From Lineus longissimus (taxonomy: Eukaryota > Nemertea > Pilidiophora > Heteronemertea > Lineidae), in contig NC_088318.1 of NCBI RefSeq assembly GCF_910592395.1, positions 18,538,349-18,602,348 on the forward strand: a stretch of 64,000 bases of DNA, in the 5' to 3' direction. The notes under the pieces are model-generated. The model ran no database searches. It was not told the origin of the DNA and worked only from the letters and a program-made list of their open reading frames with translations. Below, piece by piece: positions 50,590 to 63,152 of the stretch (the first letter of the stretch is position 1; each line of letters opens with the position of its first letter). The position numbers and the translations under genes were made by a program.

Positions 50590-53443
50590 ATGGATAACAT
50601 ACGTCGTCACTTCCAACTTGCCCAAGGCCCTAAACCTCCAATGGCGGAAAGCCGCTCGACGTTTCATACCCACGTGCCACTGGCCGGGACATTGCAGGGA
50701 GACATCCATGACTGCTGCACATCCAGTGCTAACTTCTTAGACTTCATGATCAAATTCTGTGGGGCTGGCACCCACATGGCTGAATCGTTTACAAAAGTAT
50801 TTCAAAACACACCGTATTCAGAAGCTGCGGGCCAGTTTCATAACGCTATGAAAGAACTCTTTATGGCAACGAATAGTGTGACAACTCAGATGAAATCAAA
50901 GCTGGATACAATGCTGCATGGACTGCTGAATAAAGTTGAAGGTGATTGTAAGGAGTTGCGCTCGCAGGATCAATTACAGGTAAGAATGAGACGGCTATCC
51001 TTCCAGTTCATTCTTCTTGGCTGCCATTAAGTTATTGTTCTCATGCTTTGGTTTATCAACACTTCAGTGCTCACAAGTCTACATCTGTTTGTTAAAACAT
51101 TTCTTGTCAGTGCCTACCTGGAGTGATGTAGGTGTGTGTGGCGGGCTGTGTGCATTGGTATCTGGAGTTAAGAAAGGTGGAAGTCAGTTGCAGGTTGGCC
51201 AGCTTCTATTCTAATGGGCTGTTTTCTGGCTGTGGGCATTTATATCCCTGGTAGCAGGATTTGTCCTTGTAATATCTGTAAAAATCCTGTTTTTCAGACC
51301 CTTGCCAAAGGTTATCTTCATGTAATACGCCTACACTGCCAGTTTGTTCTCACCAGTACCGAGGTCCTATCACAGTTTTACGATTATAAAAAAGTGGACG
51401 ATTTGATACACCACGGCGCACCTGTGCGCAATGAAAATGACACACATATGTCAGCGTTGCAATCACTGGCAAAACTCACGGTTACTGAGACGCACAAATC
51501 AGCCGATGACGTGCCACAAGGTCAAGGAAAATCTGGTAGTCATGGCAGCTGGCCTCCACAGCTTGTCCCAGTTACGAACACTGATAAAACTATACCAGAT
51601 ATCTGGAGCCAGAAACCCCCAAAGCATCCTGGCTACGGGAGTCAGCGGAGTTATATCACTGAAGGACAACCATCACGATTTGGTGACATCGGATCACGGA
51701 CTGCCTCAGGTCAATCTCTTAAGAATCAAAATGATGTCAAAACAAGCCTTGCAGGACAGTTACCACGTACGGTGCATTTAGGTGAGTATGAATGATCATG
51801 TTAAAGGGCAGAGTCTATAGATCATGTCAGACCAGCAGTATCAAAGTTTACCAATTTCCTGTTTGAACTGATAAGGGTGTACACAAGCATTGTAGAATGT
51901 TGTACATGTACATGTCTTCAAATGTATTCAATATTCACTATACACACAAACTTAGTAAAATTTTTGATAATTGTAGTAAGTACTGTTGTCTAGACAAACA
52001 CATCGTTCTTCTCAGAACTCATCGCAGTGTTAATGGGTGAAATATCAAGACACAGATTGGTGAAATGATGTAATGAGCCTGATTTTCATAGTGTTATCGT
52101 TATCTGTCTACAGGTCCATGTAACCGGGATGAGAATCACGCTGTTACACAAGAAGAACTCGACAGCGTGATCGACTTCCTGTCTGGTCACCATGGCAACA
52201 AGCCGTTAGAATCAATCCCAGAATCCACGTCACTGCCACCATCATGTCCACCAGTACCACCACCAGAACCATTTTACTCCCAATATCCACCTGTGTTTAC
52301 TACTCAGCAGACGTCACCGATTCCACCACCGCCATCGACACAACCGCCACCTATTATGATGCGTGAGAATGACTACTCAAATATAAACAATGCCAGCCAG
52401 CATCGGTTATCTGATGGGGCTCTTGGCGATGTGATGGAAAAGGGTGAAATTGGACGAAACACATGGCCGCATCGAGGAAACTCCGATAACAATATGCAGC
52501 AGCAGTTCTTTTCTTATGGCAGTGCTAGTTCTTTTGGTAGCGACCCTGAATTCTTGAACTATGTAGCATCGATTGGTGCTTTAATTGGAACGGGACAGAA
52601 TAGTCAGATTTGGTCTGCGGGATCCGGCGATCTCAAATTACACCACAGCTGGCCAACGCAGGGATTTCAAAATCCTGAAGGGTAAGTTCAGATCTTTCTC
52701 ACCTTTCGAAAAGATAATATGATAAATAGAATGGCTCCTTTCCAAGGCCTGATCAAAGTGCTACACCACCTAAGTCGTCCTGAAACAACCAAGTCTTAAA
52801 GCTGATGGCGACGGGTCAGATATACTTTCCTGAAGCAGCTGAAGTGGTTCATAACATCAATTTTCATTTCTTCAGCCGTGACAATCTGACTGGTAGTTGG
52901 TCCGGACAGCAGGACACGAGTAGCAGTGATGAATCAGCCAATGAGGAAGCCCTTCTAAACACATGCCTTGGTGCTGACCTTGCTAATAATTTCGGAACTG
53001 AAAGGTAGGTAAAGAGCCAATGATTTCAGAAAAGCTTAAATTATTCCAATAATCCAGGATTAAATCAGTCTTTCAGGCAGAAGTCACTACGCCAATAAGC
53101 CCAATTGGTGCCAAGCTGTTGTCCGATGCCAAAACACTTATCCTGACTTTGAACTTGGAGGAGGTATACTCCCTGGAGAAGAACAACTCACCGTACAGGG
53201 CAATGCTGAAGATCGGGTACCAACCTGATGGTGACACATGGAGTCCAAACTTGTCATGGTCGTTGACATTGTAACCTTTATCTCTTTCACAGGAGGTCAG
53301 AAGTGTCCTTACCATCGGAGAGCCTTGTTACCCAAGGTGTGACGAGCAAGTCACAGGTTCATGGTGGACAGGGAGGCAGCCAGCCAAAGTTAGCCCTCCC
53401 GCCGAAACAACCTTGGGCTGAAAACCCTTCACAGACATTTTAG
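50590..53443 (+). CDS. Unrecognised protein: helical N-terminal domain plus Pro/Ser-rich disordered tail
   Basis: Five exons (50590-50979, 51298-51781, 52114-52681, 52876-53004, 53293-53443) join to exactly 573 residues. About residues 20-190 look like a helical bundle of the BAR/arfaptin or DUF4745 sort: DCCTSSANFLDFMIKFCGAG, FTKVFQNTPYSEAAGQFHNA, MKELFMATNSVTTQMKSKLD and TLAKGYLHVIRLHCQFVLTS; this is a resemblance, not an identification. The rest is disordered, with a proline run (PPSCPPVPPPEPF, IPPPPSTQPPPIM), acidic/serine patches (DTSSSDESANEEA) and the terminus KQPWAENPSQTF. No signal peptide or membrane segment is visible, so it is probably an intracellular adaptor. The ATG (ACCATGG) has a favourable initiation context and is preceded by stops. 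Gene structure is well supported by phase; function unknown. Confidence 0.7.
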
Positions 53444-54354
53444 AAGTGTATGTCTCCCAAGAATTCTCCTCTTCCCAAATTTTTAAAAGACTATAGGGCA
53501 CCAGTGAAGTCTCTTCCAAACTTGTTAGTTTCATACAGACAGTTTGTCCTAGTGCCTGCCCAGCATTAATTCAGGACCTTCTTTAATCTGTCTATTCAGT
53601 ATATGGTCAGAGATACCTCAAAGTGTTGCTCATTAAACCCTATTTCAATGAGCATGTCACTAAACTCAGGTTTTTATGAAGGTTGCCCAGGTATTGGCAT
53701 GATATAAACATTGGTGCAAGTCGCATTCTGCTGTTCAACTTTAGGTATTGCGTTTTCACCAAATACACACTGTTTGACCGTGAGTGTGCCCAGATTAGGA
53801 ATGGGTCAAAATAAACTTCTCCTGAAACAATTTTTGGGGATTTAAGTGGTGAAATGATGCTGCACATCCAGTTCGTTTTATGATTATGCCCAAAAGTGAC
53901 AGGCCAGTGTTTGGTGTGAATTTGATGAAATCACAGTCAAATAAGCCCAAATTGAGAAAAGTAAGGTGTGTGAAAAAAGCTGCAATTGACAGTGCTGAAT
54001 TTGTTTTATATTGAAGACGCACAATTGTTTTTGCGGATTATTTCTCTGCAAGGATTATAAATCTTCTGTTGCACACAGTTATGTGCAGGTCTTACTTGTT
54101 TTATTGAATAACATGGGTGGCTGCTGGGTTGGTTTCACTCGCACATTATGAAAAGAATTGCTTTTCAATTTGGCTGATTTTAGTCCATTTGTTGTAAAAT
54201 ACTGTGTGTGAAGGTATTCAAGACTGCCAAAATGCTGAGGCAACTAAAATCATTTCTTCAGTGAGGCTTGGAGGGGGCATTGATAAAAGTCTGATAAAAG
54301 GGTATGATTTCATTGTAGACTTTTGAATTGGCTACACCCAGTCTTACATCATCC

Positions 54355-54420
54355 AGAGGAAATCGGGTTGATATTCGATTCTCCGGCCCTGCACACTGGT
54401 CTGGAGAAGCGAACATCATT
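54355..54420. repeat. Fold-back repeat, copy 3 of 3
   Basis: GAGGAAATCGGGTTGATATTCGATTCTCC is followed after about 18 bases by GGAGAAGCGAACATCA, its imperfect reverse complement, giving a hairpin of about 60 bases. The left flank GAGGAAATC and the arm match the copies near 11,776 and 23,440. Confidence 0.5.
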
Positions 54421-55771
54421 CTTATGTAAGAACTCATATTTTATGTTAGTGTTTATTTACTACTGAATCATGTGCAATTATACTTTAGTTGTTCAAAATA
54501 ATCAAGGGTTGATTAGGTTTTTTATCCATCTTTGTAAATCATGGTATAAATCACTTGTTGTTTGCACGAGTTGTTTTCTCTTAGAGACGACTGTCTTTCT
54601 CAGTCCTGACTTACACGTTTAGTGAATGAATTGAACATACCCCTGTGTGCTTCTCTCTGAGCTGAGAGGCATGAATCGCTTGTCCTGATATTTAGTATAG
54701 ATAAGTTCACTCGAAACCTGTATAATGATTTTCAGGAAGCCAGAATTGTTGTTTGTTATTTTCGTTATAAAAAATCTGTGTTCTAAGTGAATGGATGCTT
54801 CCATGGAGGAGCAACACCAAAAATGCTGCTCACTTGAAATGTTCCGAGGGAGAAGGTGTTGCTCACTTGTCGCTGCAACAGATTTTGTGGGAAACTTGGG
54901 TCATGAATGGAAGGAGAAGCTTTGTTTTATCAAGTGTTCATTCAGGGCCATGAGCTAACTCATATGACCTTTTAATGAAGTCACCACTTGCTTGTGATTG
55001 GCTGGCTCTTGGGTGGCTCTGGCCCTGTTCATTTTGTTAGTGGTGCTCCTACTAAGTTACTTTCCAGGCTAATATTTTGTTGACTGTTGAGAGAGGGCAT
55101 GATAAAGAAAGCAGGCTTAAAGGATGTATTATATTTGATACAAAATATAAGCAATATATATCATGCTTCAACACTTTTTAAAACTCATAAAAATTTCAAA
55201 CTGGTGTAAGGAATCGGTTTTTCTCCTATAATCATTTTGCTGTATATATTGCTGTTAAATTTTATATCTTGATTTTAATTGGTACTGTGTAAGTTCAGTT
55301 CTCTGTGGGTGAATGCAACTGATTTCCAAAAGAGCTGGAATCGTATGCTTTCCCAAGGTTGTTTCACTCAAAATAAGAAGACATGTTGATGCGAACAAAA
55401 CAATCTTGGTTTTCAACAAATTGAGGACACAACAGTTGTGTAACATATATTCTGCCTCCGCCTGCCTTCTGACATTGCATACAAACATTCTTCAGCTGGG
55501 TGTGACATGAATGTTCCATCAACTCTTTGTGCATGTCTTCAGTTGCATCCCCACAGGAGCTGTGGGATAGCCCTCAGTAATGTACACTGCTCTCTTCTTT
55601 GAACCCTTGCTTGGATCCTTGAAAATTATTATTCTAGCCACACTGCTGTCAAGTTTTCAACTCTCTATGCAGAAATATATTGTGATATATAATGGGAATG
55701 TTAGATATTGTCTTCTGTTGTTTCTTTGAATGTTGTGATATGCCTCATCCACCCCCCAATCAGAGGACCAC

Positions 55772-56364
55772 CTATCGAGGCAGGATTAAACGAAAGTTCT
55801 TTGGGTGGAGGGGATTAGAGATATTAAGATGTGACAACCCAATGAGCTGTGTGCCTGTGATGCTCATCCAAGACAAGCTCACAACCCCAGGAAACTTGAC
55901 GCCAAAGTTGTGCTCCGGGCTGTGATAATCAGGCCTGGGGTTGTTACTGATCATCTGTGAGAGATTGGGTCTCCACCCAGACCAACCTCCAAGATAACGA
56001 TTAAAATTGCCACAGTGAGGTACACATCCATGGTCCACAGTGTCCTTCATGATTCCCGCTGGCTTAGGGGCACCAGTACAAGCAGTCTACGAGGGAAAGA
56101 CGCCTCTTGATTGGGGCGAGACACAGGATTTTGTTCATATCCATTGGTCCCCCAAGGACCACCACCATAATTGAACCCACAGTGGGCAAGATCCATCCGT
56201 GTCTGATTGATGATGGATACTATGGACAGGCAACTACTGCTGCAGCTGCCTCTCATTTTCACAAAAGTTGCTTCATACTCCTCTTTCACTTGGTGCCTCC
56301 ATTCTTCAGACTCCCAAGTCTTGTGAATACACAAATACAAAGCCAAAAGAATCAATAACACCAT
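55772..56364 (-). other. Two overlapping short open frames with hydrophobic start
   Basis: Just beyond the PARP polyadenylation signals, a 105-codon frame (56047-56364) starts MVLLILLALYLCIH, signal-peptide-like, and contains CGFNYGGGPWGTNGYEQNP. A 92-codon frame (55772-56050) overlaps its stop by four bases in another frame (HGCVPHCGNFNRYLGGWSGW). The pair might be one gene broken by a frameshift, or chance. No domain recognised. Confidence 0.2.
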
Positions 56365-56381
56365 CTTTAGTTTTAAAGACC

Positions 56382-56396
56382 TTTATTGTCTTTATT
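56382..56396 (-). terminator. PARP polyadenylation signals (two)
   Basis: Two AATAAA hexamers on the minus strand (56382-56387 and 56391-56396) lie about 470 bases after the PARP stop codon (56866-56868), with no earlier AATAAA noticed. Confidence 0.55.
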
Positions 56397-56865
56397 AACT
56401 CACTTTATTTCCAAATCTATCATAATGGGCTGCAACTAATGAACTGAAGTGCAAACTATTTTCAGGAAAAGCATTTTTGTGTAAATCAACTATGTACAGA
56501 CATGACAGTACAAATCAAGACATGATAACAAACAATCATTGTGGGAAACTTGCCTCACGTGTGTCTACATGCAGTAACCAAAAGGAATCATTACGTTAAT
56601 GGAATCAAATTAGAACATCGCGACCACGTTGACACTGCCCTATACAGCAGCCCTATCTTGTTGATCAAAGCTCACACCTACTCTAAACGTTGGCCATAAG
56701 CTAACTAGTAACTGGCCTATGAATTCAGCTTCATGACCTGTCTTTCAAATATAAGTGACCTGAATTCAAACATGCAAGTGTCTGTCTCTGCTGAGCCTAA
56801 TTAACTGCTCCACCTTGAGTAGTTCCCAGCATTGATAGATGGATTGGTATAAGACTTAAGCCTCT

Positions 56866-59800
56866 TCAGAATTTGAACTTGGTCTTGACGAGGTATTTCA
56901 TCTTAACCTGCTTGGTGTCGTATACGATGTACTCGTTATAGTTGAGGGTATAACCATTAGGGTTGTCAATGTTGGTGTTGACCGGCTTACCTAGTGGGAC
57001 TGTCACGCCATCAGGACTGTAATGAAGAGATTACAAACATGAAATGAAGTTTTTCATTGATTATTTGTCATTTTAAGAACATTGAACAACCGAGGTAGCA
57101 AATATCAACTGCAAGGACCAACTATCAAGCCCTAGAAATGTTTATCAACATCCCAGTATCGATGGACCTCAGTCATCGATTACTCAACCTAACCTTGTAT
57201 CTTCAGACAAAGTGGGTACATTCAAACCACAAAACTATGGGTTAACAGGAGTGGTACTCACGTGACAAAAGTCTTTTTTGGGTCCGGGGCAACACTGCCG
57301 AGCCCCTTCACGCTGTGTTTCTTCTTGGGCAGCTTATCAGCAGCGTAATCTGCTGATAAGAGATCATTGGTCTGGCCGAGAGAGACCTACGAGAAAGGAA
57401 GATGATGAATAACGATTCAGTTGAGAGGCTGTGAAGGGCTGACATGGCCGAGATCAGCTGAGGTCAATATCTCCAATTGACAGCATTTGTTACCATTACA
57501 GTTTGATGAAACATGTTTTCACAGAAATTCTCAATATTGGTGTGAAAGTCCTTATAGAATTTAGTGGGTTCTACGATCATATTGTCGAAAAACTGACTGT
57601 ATAATATGTTGCTGATCATCACTTACCTCGCACAACAGAAGAAGACCAGTACTCTTGGCTCTTGATGCAAAACAGTAGTTGGCACTCTTACTGGATATGT
57701 CAGCAAAGTAGACACCTTTCCCAAACTGAAAGAGACAATCACACCAGTGAACATCTTCCGATTATAGATGATATTATCGCAAGCGAGAGTTTCAGGTTGC
57801 GAAATATGTTTATTGATATGCCCCAAGTGAGACCAATATCTTTGAAGCATCTCAGTCTTGGAAGAAAGCTGACCTGAGGATATTATGAGGAACATTTCAT
57901 GGAGGGGAATATTTTGATCAAGTTCTCTTACCATGTAACCAGTGACGGGAGCCTCGGGGGGAGCAATGCGGAGACCTTGCTTCAAGATTCCAACCCAGTT
58001 AGACAAGCGCGAGCCGTGCCATAGCAACATTTTGTTGCCATGATCAACAAATTGATCTTTTTCGTCCTTTTTGTCACAGACGAGAACATCCTCGACCACC
58101 ATCTTGTACTGGTTGTGGGTGCTGGCGTGGGTCGACTGGAGGTAATCTTCAACCATCTGAAGAGATAATTGAAGCTGTTAGGCAGAGGAAAGATTCACAG
58201 TAACTAAGGGCACAAATAACCAACCCTGTGGACAAGGCAATAACAAAAAGAAACATCGATCATTTGAAATGTTTTTTCATTAAGTTTTCTTTTTAGCAAT
58301 CCATTTGATGACTTTGTTACCTTGAAATCAGGGTCAGTCTTGGCCAATGGTTTCATTTCACATTCCAGTGATTTATAATGTGCATCAACGGGATTCTCGT
58401 CACTGCCCAAATCCTTCTTCAATAGCTTCATGGCAATCTCGATATCACCAAGGGCCTGGGGAGAAAACATTAGAAATCAGTCAAAATGGGTGAATCATCT
58501 GTTTTGTTCCTGACCTCAATTTTTGCTCACTTTTGCTCTCAGTTGGTTTACATTCCATCTTGTCATTCTAGCAATAAAGGACTGAATCCCACAAGAGCAC
58601 TTTCTGATTTTAGACGCTGCCACAGGTTAACTATATGTGGCCGCAGCAGTTCATAGTTACTATCTCTCAGCAATAGAATGTAGAGTATGAATACCATAGG
58701 AATCACCATAGGGTGTGAAAATGATACTGAACACAAACAGATTGAATATTTACCTCAAGGAGTGCTATTTTTGCCTTCAGATCTACCTTAGTTCGGATAA
58801 CAGGTGGTCGTTTCATTCTGAAAGTGTAGAAAGACACACTGTTCAACCGATCAAGAATGCCTCCCTACATCAACTAACACTAGTGATTGACTCGAACCAT
58901 TCTATGCTCTTTCTAGTCATATCAGGAAGACGTCAAATGATTATGTTCAGATGTCAACTTACCCAAAATCATGAGGAATTCTTGTATAAAACTCGTCACA
59001 AGCTTGGACCAGTTTCGTTTCCATATCATTAGCAGTCAAACAAGTGTCGATCTTCTTCAATGCAGCGTACCCCGCCTTGATCTGGGCGGCTGTCAGTTTT
59101 CCCAGGGGTGCCTTCTTCGAATCGTATTTCATTTCTACGACAGTCTCCTCCATTGATTTGACATCGCAGATCAGCGTTATAAGGTCCTGAAGATTAGGAA
59201 GGGAAGCTGTATGTCATCCTGTCATGCATTGTAACTCTCCGAAAACAAGTTTGAAATGATCTACCCCAAAATAAGAGATTTCGAAATGGAAAAATCTCAC
59301 AAGGAGATCACGTGACCAGTTGACTCACCTGTAGTCTTTTATCCAACTTAGAATCTGGTATTTTGACATCCTTCTTCTTTTTCTTCTTTGATGAGCCATC
59401 ACTATCGGCACCCTGAAATACACAAGAAGAAGTATTCTCAAGTTAATGATCAGCGACTGATATCATATGCTTTTTAAAATGTCTGATGTTGGAAAAAGTT
59501 TCCTCAAAATTTGCGAGAAAATTTTTTCAAATTTTTTTTTCTGTATTTCTTGTTTGTTCATGATAATTTGGGAAATGAATCTTTTCCAGAAATTTTTTTT
59601 TAATTCAAATTTTTTTGGTGAATGCACATTTTTTCGACTTTTCGACTTCTTTCCCCCAGAGACATAAAGCAGAAAGTAAACATACTTCTGTGTTATAGTC
59701 CATCTTCAAAAGATCATATTGCCCAGCAACTTTAGTAAAGACGTCTCGTTGTGACCAGTCATTCTTTGTCTTGTCCTTGAATCTGAAATGAAGCAGTATT

Positions 59801-62392
59801 GAGGTTGAGAACATGCTACACTATAGAGTAGTTGACCTCCAAGCAGGATTGATGATGTCCTTGAATCTGAAATGAAGCAGTATTGAGGTTGAGAACACGC
59901 TACACTATAGAGTAGTTGACCTCCAAGCAGGATTGATGAGGCATTGAGTATGGTTTAGCAGTACTGAGTATTTGGACAATGAAAGTTTCTGCTGTCATTT
60001 TTAAAATTTTCAATTCAATTCAATATGTGAGCGCCTGCCTTGCAGGATTTAGTACAGCATTTCAGCATCAATGAATTACGAATGCATTAGGAAATGCAAA
60101 TTCTTGTCTCGCACAAATAAAGGAGTAGAAACAAAGGGTATTGAGCAAGCATGTGGGCATCTTCCACTTACTTTTTACAAAACGCTGTTTTCGCTTGGTC
60201 CAAGTTGCCACCACAGGGTGTCAAGTTATTCTGACCAACTTTCCCAACGCGGCCCCATCGGAACCAAACATGGTAGCGCTTGGCGTTATCGTCTTCTAAA
60301 AGCTGACAGACGTAGTACTTATTGTTGTTATTCTGCAAGTTTGTCTGGAAAAAGAGACAGGTGCAAATATCAAATAAATGGTACCTGACAATTTCGTTTT
60401 GTGAGGTCTATACCCAGCCATAGTTGAGAGGACCTATTTCACATTTGACAGTCATTTTGTGTAGGCCACCACATTTACACGTACGACAGCACATTTACAA
60501 TATTTTCAGGTCTCGAGCTTTCAAACTGACCTGGTTCAACATGGCATCATAGACATCCTTTCCTTCACAGTAAACATGGGCGGTACCTATCTTTGAGGTG
60601 CATTCTGGGTCAACAGGCGCCTTCCCTTTGATCACCACGGTCTTCACTGAAGAAAACATTGACGTTTAGTATCTCAAAGAACGGCGACTATTTTAGAAAT
60701 ATTTCAGAAATGTATGATTGACCTCCAAAGGGAATAAATCACAAAAGACAGTGACAACACAAGGTGCTGATGTAGAGCATACCAAGCCACAACAAGCTGT
60801 TCATAGTAAAAGCTTCTTGGAATGCTTGCAATGGTAAAGACTCATGTCGCATATCACATCATCTGATTATTTAGCGACATACCTGTAGTTTCTTCTTCCT
60901 CGTCTTCATCTTTGACTTTACCCTTTGCCGATTTGCCACGCCCAGCGCTACTCTTAGCCGCAGCTTTTCCTGAGGTCGCCGAGGCCCTTTTTGCAGTTGC
61001 TGCAGACGCTTTCTTGGCAGATGCTTTCGGTTTAACCTCTTCTTCTTCATCGGCTGGTTCAGGTTTTGTGGTAACCGTGGCAACATCAGCGACTGCATCT
61101 GTAATGAAGAACAAAATTACTGTCAGAAATAAATCTTCCCTGTCAGACATCAGGATTCATTTTTAAAATCCCAAATCTTTATGACTTTTAATGACTATTC
61201 TGTGCAAACCAAGGATGATAGAGTAAGCCAACTAAAACTTCACATAGGAAAAGTTAAATATATTTGCCTCACCTGATTTTTCTCTGCGTACTTTTCTGCA
61301 GACTTTAGTTACTGTATTCTCCTGCTCCATCTCGGTGAGATCGATCTGATACGAACGATGACATGCCACCACGGTGACATCATTTTGTTTACTTTGATGA
61401 GCAGCCTCGATTTCAAGTGAATTTGTGATCGAGTACGGATGCCACTTGCCATGTTCATCTTCCCACTCCCAGACGTACAATTCTGAAAGGAAAGTGATTA
61501 TTTTCATCATTTATTTTGATTGACATGATTTCTATCATCAGTACAACTTCGATCTCATGTCTTTCAACATGCCAAAGTTTTACTAAACACCCTGTAGTAG
61601 AATGAGCGCAGCACGTTTACCTTCGTCTCGTGAATCCTGGATGGCACAACGTATCCTTCGCTCCCAACCCGTCTTCTTGTTCTTCTGGAAGCCATCATCA
61701 AACTTGATCACAAATGTTGCAGTACCAACTTTGTATGTCAGCTGAATTAAAAAGCACTAGTTAGGATGTTTTCAAGGGACAGGCAGATGAGGAAGGATGG
61801 TACACATGAATTCACAAAGATGGAGCCTCACATTAATTGCCATTGATTTAATCTTACTGGTTAGGGAACTTACATCTTTCTTGAGAGCATTGCATGCATC
61901 ACAGATGTCGGCATTGATATCGTCATTGTATGCTGTCCATTTTGGTCCGTCTGCCTCCCATTCAATCTGGACAGTGTTACCCTTGATCTGATTGGTTAAC
62001 TTAGTCTTCTTGGCAGATGGCCCCGCATCACCACTTCCACCAACTGAAAGATTAGGCCTATTGATTAAACATTTTAGGAAATTTTTGTTGCAACATCCAA
62101 GTCCAACATGATAAATAACTGTCAAAGATGTGCCAAGAAAATGTGGCGATATAATGAGAAGAATTCGATGATGACATGGTGACGTGATTGGTATCGTTAG
62201 TAATTTTCCTCTTGACACACTAATACAGTGCAAAAGTTTATGACAGGTAATGGTATATTAAAAATATTGTCATTTTGGCGCTCCATGGTCATAAAAGTAA
62301 ATTTCCATCACAAAACCCTCCCCACAATCATCAATAACGACAAGATCTAAATATTTCATACCGTCTACCGCTTTCCTACGACCCTTTGGCAT
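56866..62392 (-). CDS. Poly(ADP-ribose) polymerase, WWE-WWE-WGR-PRD-ART
   Basis: A DNA-damage-type PARP that would make poly(ADP-ribose) from NAD+ in the nucleus. Sixteen exons (62362-62392, 61874-62043, 61621-61741, 61273-61482, 60883-61098, 60531-60646, 60172-60344, 59686-59782, 59329-59412, 58963-59186, 58754-58817, 58321-58455, 57932-58156, 57627-57725, 57262-57386, 56866-57016) join to exactly 746 residues. Domains: WWE 1 about 20-105 (VQIEWEADGPKWTAYNDDI, TATFVIKFDDG); WWE 2 about 109-175 (LYVWEWEDEHGKWHPYS, RSYQIDLTEMEQ); a Lys/Ala/Glu-rich linker to about 249 like a nuclear-localisation and DNA-binding tail; WGR about 260-375 (RYHVWFRWGRVGKVGQNNL); regulatory helical domain about 400-540 (GKLTAAQIKAGYAALKKID); ART about 548-746. 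The H-Y-E triad is intact: His594 in LLWHGSRLSNW, Tyr628 in FGKGVYFAD and Glu725 in NYNEYIVYD, predicting polymer synthesis. The body is PARP2-like, but the two WWE domains are not in vertebrate PARP1-3. Confidence 0.93.
59773..59940. repeat. 84-bp tandem duplication across a PARP splice acceptor
   Basis: 59773-59856 and 59857-59940 are near-identical direct copies (about two differences seen) starting GTCCTTGAATCTGAAATG. Copy 1 includes the first bases of a PARP exon (59686-59782) and its acceptor, so copy 2 carries a second, identical acceptor 84 bases further into the intron. Use of the distal site would add 28 codons that include an in-frame TAG. Confidence 0.95.
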
Positions 62393-63152
62393 TGCACGGT
62401 AGCCTTACCACGGCAGGAAACTTTTTAATAATAACGTTAAACCGGTCAATTCAAGGAATTTATAAACTTTTCCCGGGCAAGTCGGAACAAGAAATGCTGT
62501 CAATGCGGGGAATCCCCAAAGTTCTGTGTGAAACGTCATTACCGCGCACCTGTAGGCATAAATCAATGACGTCAGAGATTCATGTGTATATATAAAACGA
62601 AATCCAAAACAAGGTTTGCACATTGGGGACTTTATAAATCGATTGTTTACTAAATATTCATGTGATTGTAAGTGTGATGAATATGTAAATTACTACTCAG
62701 TATTGTTAAAGACATCCTGGGTGATCTTAAGGCTTGAATCTTCTGCAATGAAAGGTTGATTTCGTTGATTTCTGCCCCACCTTATTTTGACCCAGTTTCC
62801 CAAGTTTGCACTTGCACTTGCAGTGCACACTGGAAAGCACGCACTGATGCAGCGCACTGCACTCTTTGCCCTCTGAACTGCACTGCACTGCACAAACAGG
62901 GTACCATAACCATTGCCATAGGCCCTTTTCCAGATACGCTGGTACCACCCAGGGTCGGACAAACAAACCATCTTTATTTACAATAGATCTTCACGGTCAA
63001 TGCCTGTGCCTCTTGAGCCATTGTCTTGGCGTATTGTGATGGTACCGGCGGATCTCAATCTGGCAAAGGGCCTATTGACAACATACACATCTCTGTGACA
63101 CATTCATCATAGGTAGGATTTTGCATTGTTTACGTGTATAGAGGTGAACATA
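62393..63152. other. Region between PARP start and a minus-strand terminal exon
   Basis: It contains the PARP promoter or 5' UTR and the probable 3' UTR of the gene to the right, with AATAAA on the minus strand at 62973-62978. A CT/GCA-rich patch (TTGCACTTGCACTTGCAGTG and relatives) lies at about 62,805-62,895. No coding sequence recognised. Confidence 0.5.

Larger units (their letters stand above)
53444..56865. other. Convergent 3' region between the unnamed gene and PARP
   Basis: The unnamed gene (plus) and the PARP gene (minus) end toward each other. The stretch holds a hairpin repeat (54355-54420) and two minus-strand polyadenylation signals (56382-56387, 56391-56396) that fit the PARP transcript. 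Two overlapping minus-strand open frames (56047-56364 and 55772-56050) are discussed separately. Otherwise I see AT-rich non-coding sequence. Confidence 0.5.

Noticed and set aside
53073-53315. Minus-strand open frame MVRTLLTSCERDKG over the last intron of the 573-residue gene
   Set aside because: It overlaps an in-phase exon on the other strand and has no domain or splice support.
61797-61991. Plus-strand open frames over PARP exon 2
   Set aside because: Shadow of the minus-strand WWE-coding exon, which is phase-consistent with its neighbours.
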